NCBI GenBank assembly: GCA_017472375.1
Contig: JAFUQL010000189.1
Span: 1-7,183, forward strand
DNA: 7,183 bases
Origin: Oscillospiraceae bacterium
Lineage (GTDB): Bacteria > Bacillota > Clostridia > Oscillospirales > Ruminococcaceae
Reading direction: 5' to 3'
The notes beneath the pieces are model-generated. The model had not been told where the DNA came from. It searched no databases and worked only from the letters and a program-made list of their open reading frames with translations. Shown here piece by piece: positions 5,879-7,183 of this stretch. The position numbers were made by a program, and so were the translations under genes. Within the stretch, counting starts at the first letter, position 1, and each line of letters begins with the position of its first letter.

Positions 5879-7183
5879 ATGACCGAAACGGCAAAATCAA
5901 GGGCCGGTGTGGGCCAATTTTGGAAACGTTTCATCAGCCTTGTGCTGGCGTTTGCCATGATGCTCACCTTCGTGCCCGGCCCGCTGGGCGTGACCACCGC
6001 GCATGCGGAGGGCACGCCTGAACCCCTTGCGCTGGACTCCGGCACCACCTACATCGTGGCCGGTGTGGAGGGCCTGTGCGGCTCTAAATGGAATGCTTCT
6101 GACTCGGCCAACCAGATGACCCTCAACAGCGCCACCGGCCTGTATGAGAAGGTCTTTGATGGCATTGCCGCAGGCACCTATGAGTTCAAGGTCACCGACG
6201 GCACCTGGACCAACTCCTGGGGTGACGGCGGCAACAACTACTCCGTGACCGTGGATGCGGACAACAGCGATGTCACCATCACCTTTAACGCCGACACCAA
6301 GGCCGTGGGCGTTAAGGTCACCGCACCCGATGCCCCCGCGCCTGACCCGGACCCCGCGCCCGCCGAGACCATCGACGTGACCATCCACGCCAAGTCGTCT
6401 GCCTGGGGCGCGCTCTATGCCTATGCGTGGGACGCCAGCGGCAACTGGCTGCTGGGCGAATGGCCCGGCACCGCCATGGACGCCGATGCCGACCATGAGG
6501 GCTGGTATGTCTACGAGGCGAAGAACATGCCCGCCGATGGCTGGAGCCTGATCATCGACGGCGGCGGCGATAACAGCAAGACCGCAGACCTGACCGTTGA
6601 GGCCGGCAAGACCGAGCTGTGGGTGGAGGCCGCTGCCGGGGCTGGCAGCGTTGCCTACACCGCCCCCGAGGGCTGGTACAGCAAGACCCTGTACCTGAAC
6701 ACCGGCGGCAGCGGCCTGTGGAACCAGGCCAATGCCTGGTTCGCCGCCTACTTCTCGGACAGCGCGGCCGGCAAGAGCGAGTGGGTCAAGCTGACCGCCA
6801 GCGCCACCGTCGGCGTGTACCAGGTCAAGACCCCCGGCGACTACGACTACCCCACCGTGACGTTCAAGCGCATGGATGCATCCGCGACCTCCATGCCCGA
6901 AGGCAATGTGTGGAACACCACCAACGACCTGACCATCCCCACCGACGGGAAGGACTGCTACACCATCACCGGCTGGGGCGGCGGCGACGGCGACTGGGGC
7001 ACCTATACCCCTGCCACCTACTATGTGGCCGGTGACAAGGCCCTGTGCGGAGTTGAGTGGGCCACGAACGACCCGGCCAACAAGATGACCTACAACCGCG
7101 CCACCGGCCTGCATGAGAAGGTCTTTGAGAACGTGCCCGTTGGCTACCCTACCCCCCACTATTTGAAGGTCACCGACGGCACC
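5879..7183 (+). CDS. Secreted modular starch-binding protein, probable amylase/pullulanase N-terminus, 3'-truncated by window edge
   Basis: This frame is open for all 435 codons to the window end. Residues 1-43 are a signal peptide: basic K6/R8/K16/R17, a hydrophobic core ~18-33 and cleavage after AHA (43/44). Residues ~56-147 resemble the pullulanase X25 domain (Y-I-V-AG..., TGLYEKVFDGI, G-T-Y-EFKV, N-Y-S-V-T-V). Residues 148-163 are an Asp/Pro/Ala linker. Residues ~164-250 resemble the starch-binding module CBM26 (Y-A-W, a W-P-G loop, GWYVYEA, then T-A-D-L-TV). Residues ~270-377 form another aromatic-rich beta domain (LYLNTGG, W-F-AAYF, VTFKRMD, W-N-TTNDLTIP), which I recognise from secreted gut-bacterial proteins but cannot name. 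Residues ~378-435 begin a second X25-like domain. The inferred role is extracellular binding, and probably hydrolysis, of alpha-glucans; the catalytic region, if any, lies beyond the window. A non-catalytic starch-adherence protein is the main alternative. Confidence 0.85.
   Translation, partial: MTETAKSRAGVGQFWKRFISLVLAFAMMLTFVPGPLGVTTAHAEGTPEPLALDSGTTYIVAGVEGLCGSKWNASDSANQMTLNSATGLYEKVFDGIAAGTYEFKVTDGTWTNSWGDGGNNYSVTVDADNSDVTITFNADTKAVGVKVTAPDAPAPDPDPAPAETIDVTIHAKSSAWGALYAYAWDASGNWLLGEWPGTAMDADADHEGWYVYEAKNMPADGWSLIIDGGGDNSKTADLTVEAGKTELWVEAAAGAGSVAYTAPEGWYSKTLYLNTGGSGLWNQANAWFAAYFSDSAAGKSEWVKLTASATVGVYQVKTPGDYDYPTVTFKRMDASATSMPEGNVWNTTNDLTIPTDGKDCYTITGWGGGDGDWGTYTPATYYVAGDKALCGVEWATNDPANKMTYNRATGLHEKVFENVPVGYPTPHYLKVTDGT
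6047..6205 (+). repeat. X25-like domain, copy 1 (N-terminal part that is repeated downstream)
   Basis: This 53-codon stretch is repeated at 7016-7183. Shared blocks include VAG, ALCG/GLCG, MT, ATGL-EKVF and KVTDGT, with conserved codons in several of them. The offset is 969 bp (323 codons). Confidence 0.85.
7016..7183 (+). repeat. X25-like domain, copy 2, cut by the window end
   Basis: Aligned with 6047-6205, it carries three extra residues in the loop before KVTDGT (GYPTPHY in place of the shorter G-T-Y turn). Conservation of the Cys in the LCG motif and of the flanking Trp suggests the same fold and probably the same ligand. Confidence 0.85.

Noticed and set aside
5692..6021. 109-codon + strand frame starting in the intergenic region
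   Set aside because: It runs across the promoter and leader and into the starch-binding gene in another frame, has no ribosome site and gives a low-complexity basic product.
5897..7159. 420-codon reading frame on the - strand opposite the starch-binding gene
   Set aside because: Its Gly/Val/Ala-rich product is an artefact of GGC/GCC codon bias. It has no family features, and it overlaps a + strand gene with a ribosome site, signal peptide and recognisable domains.

Overview
The window is GC-rich and strongly GGC/CTG/ACC codon-biased. It carries Gram-positive-style signals: strong AGGGAGG-type ribosome sites, an extended -10 promoter, stem-plus-T-tract terminators, and a Firmicutes-type signal peptide. 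Together these suggest a high-GC gut clostridium of the Oscillospiraceae/Ruminococcaceae (Subdoligranulum/Gemmiger/Faecalibacterium-like). That placement is inferred from style and from the kind of surface proteins present, not from a marker gene.

Layout, all genes on the + strand. (1) Positions 1-3788 hold the C-terminal ~1,260 residues of a giant surface protein whose start lies upstream. It is built from four zones: a Thr/Gly/Asp-rich array of ~21-residue beta-solenoid rungs (192-bp tandem repeats in the DNA), about seven long divergent modules of 81-113 residues, a Gly/Ser-rich 61-residue tandem repeat, and a Pro/Glu linker followed by one membrane helix and a 40-residue lysine-rich tail. 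(2) A perfect 17-bp-stem terminator (3827-3865) is followed after only 4 bases by an extended -10 promoter (3870-3875). That promoter serves a membrane-anchored protein with about 12 tetratricopeptide repeats (3915-5459). (3) A second strong terminator (5513-5545) opens a 419-bp intergenic region. It contains a canonical G-quadruplex motif, short tandem repeats, a -35/-10 promoter (5731-5760) and a ~110-nt leader carrying three copies of AGAAGCGA. (4) From 5879 to the window end runs the N-terminal 435 codons of a secreted modular protein: signal peptide, pullulanase X25-like domain, CBM26-like starch-binding domain, an unnamed beta-rich domain, then a second X25-like domain cut by the window edge. 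It is probably an extracellular amylase/pullulanase or a starch-adherence protein; no catalytic domain is visible.

The three genes look like separate transcription units that all serve the cell envelope: a large wall-spanning or adhesin-like fibre, a membrane-tethered TPR scaffold, and a secreted starch-binding protein. Joint function is not demonstrated. The most unusual items are the repeat architecture and non-sortase anchor of the giant protein, the terminator/promoter overlap, and the structured leader of the starch-binding gene. I found no tRNA, rRNA, CRISPR array or mobile element.
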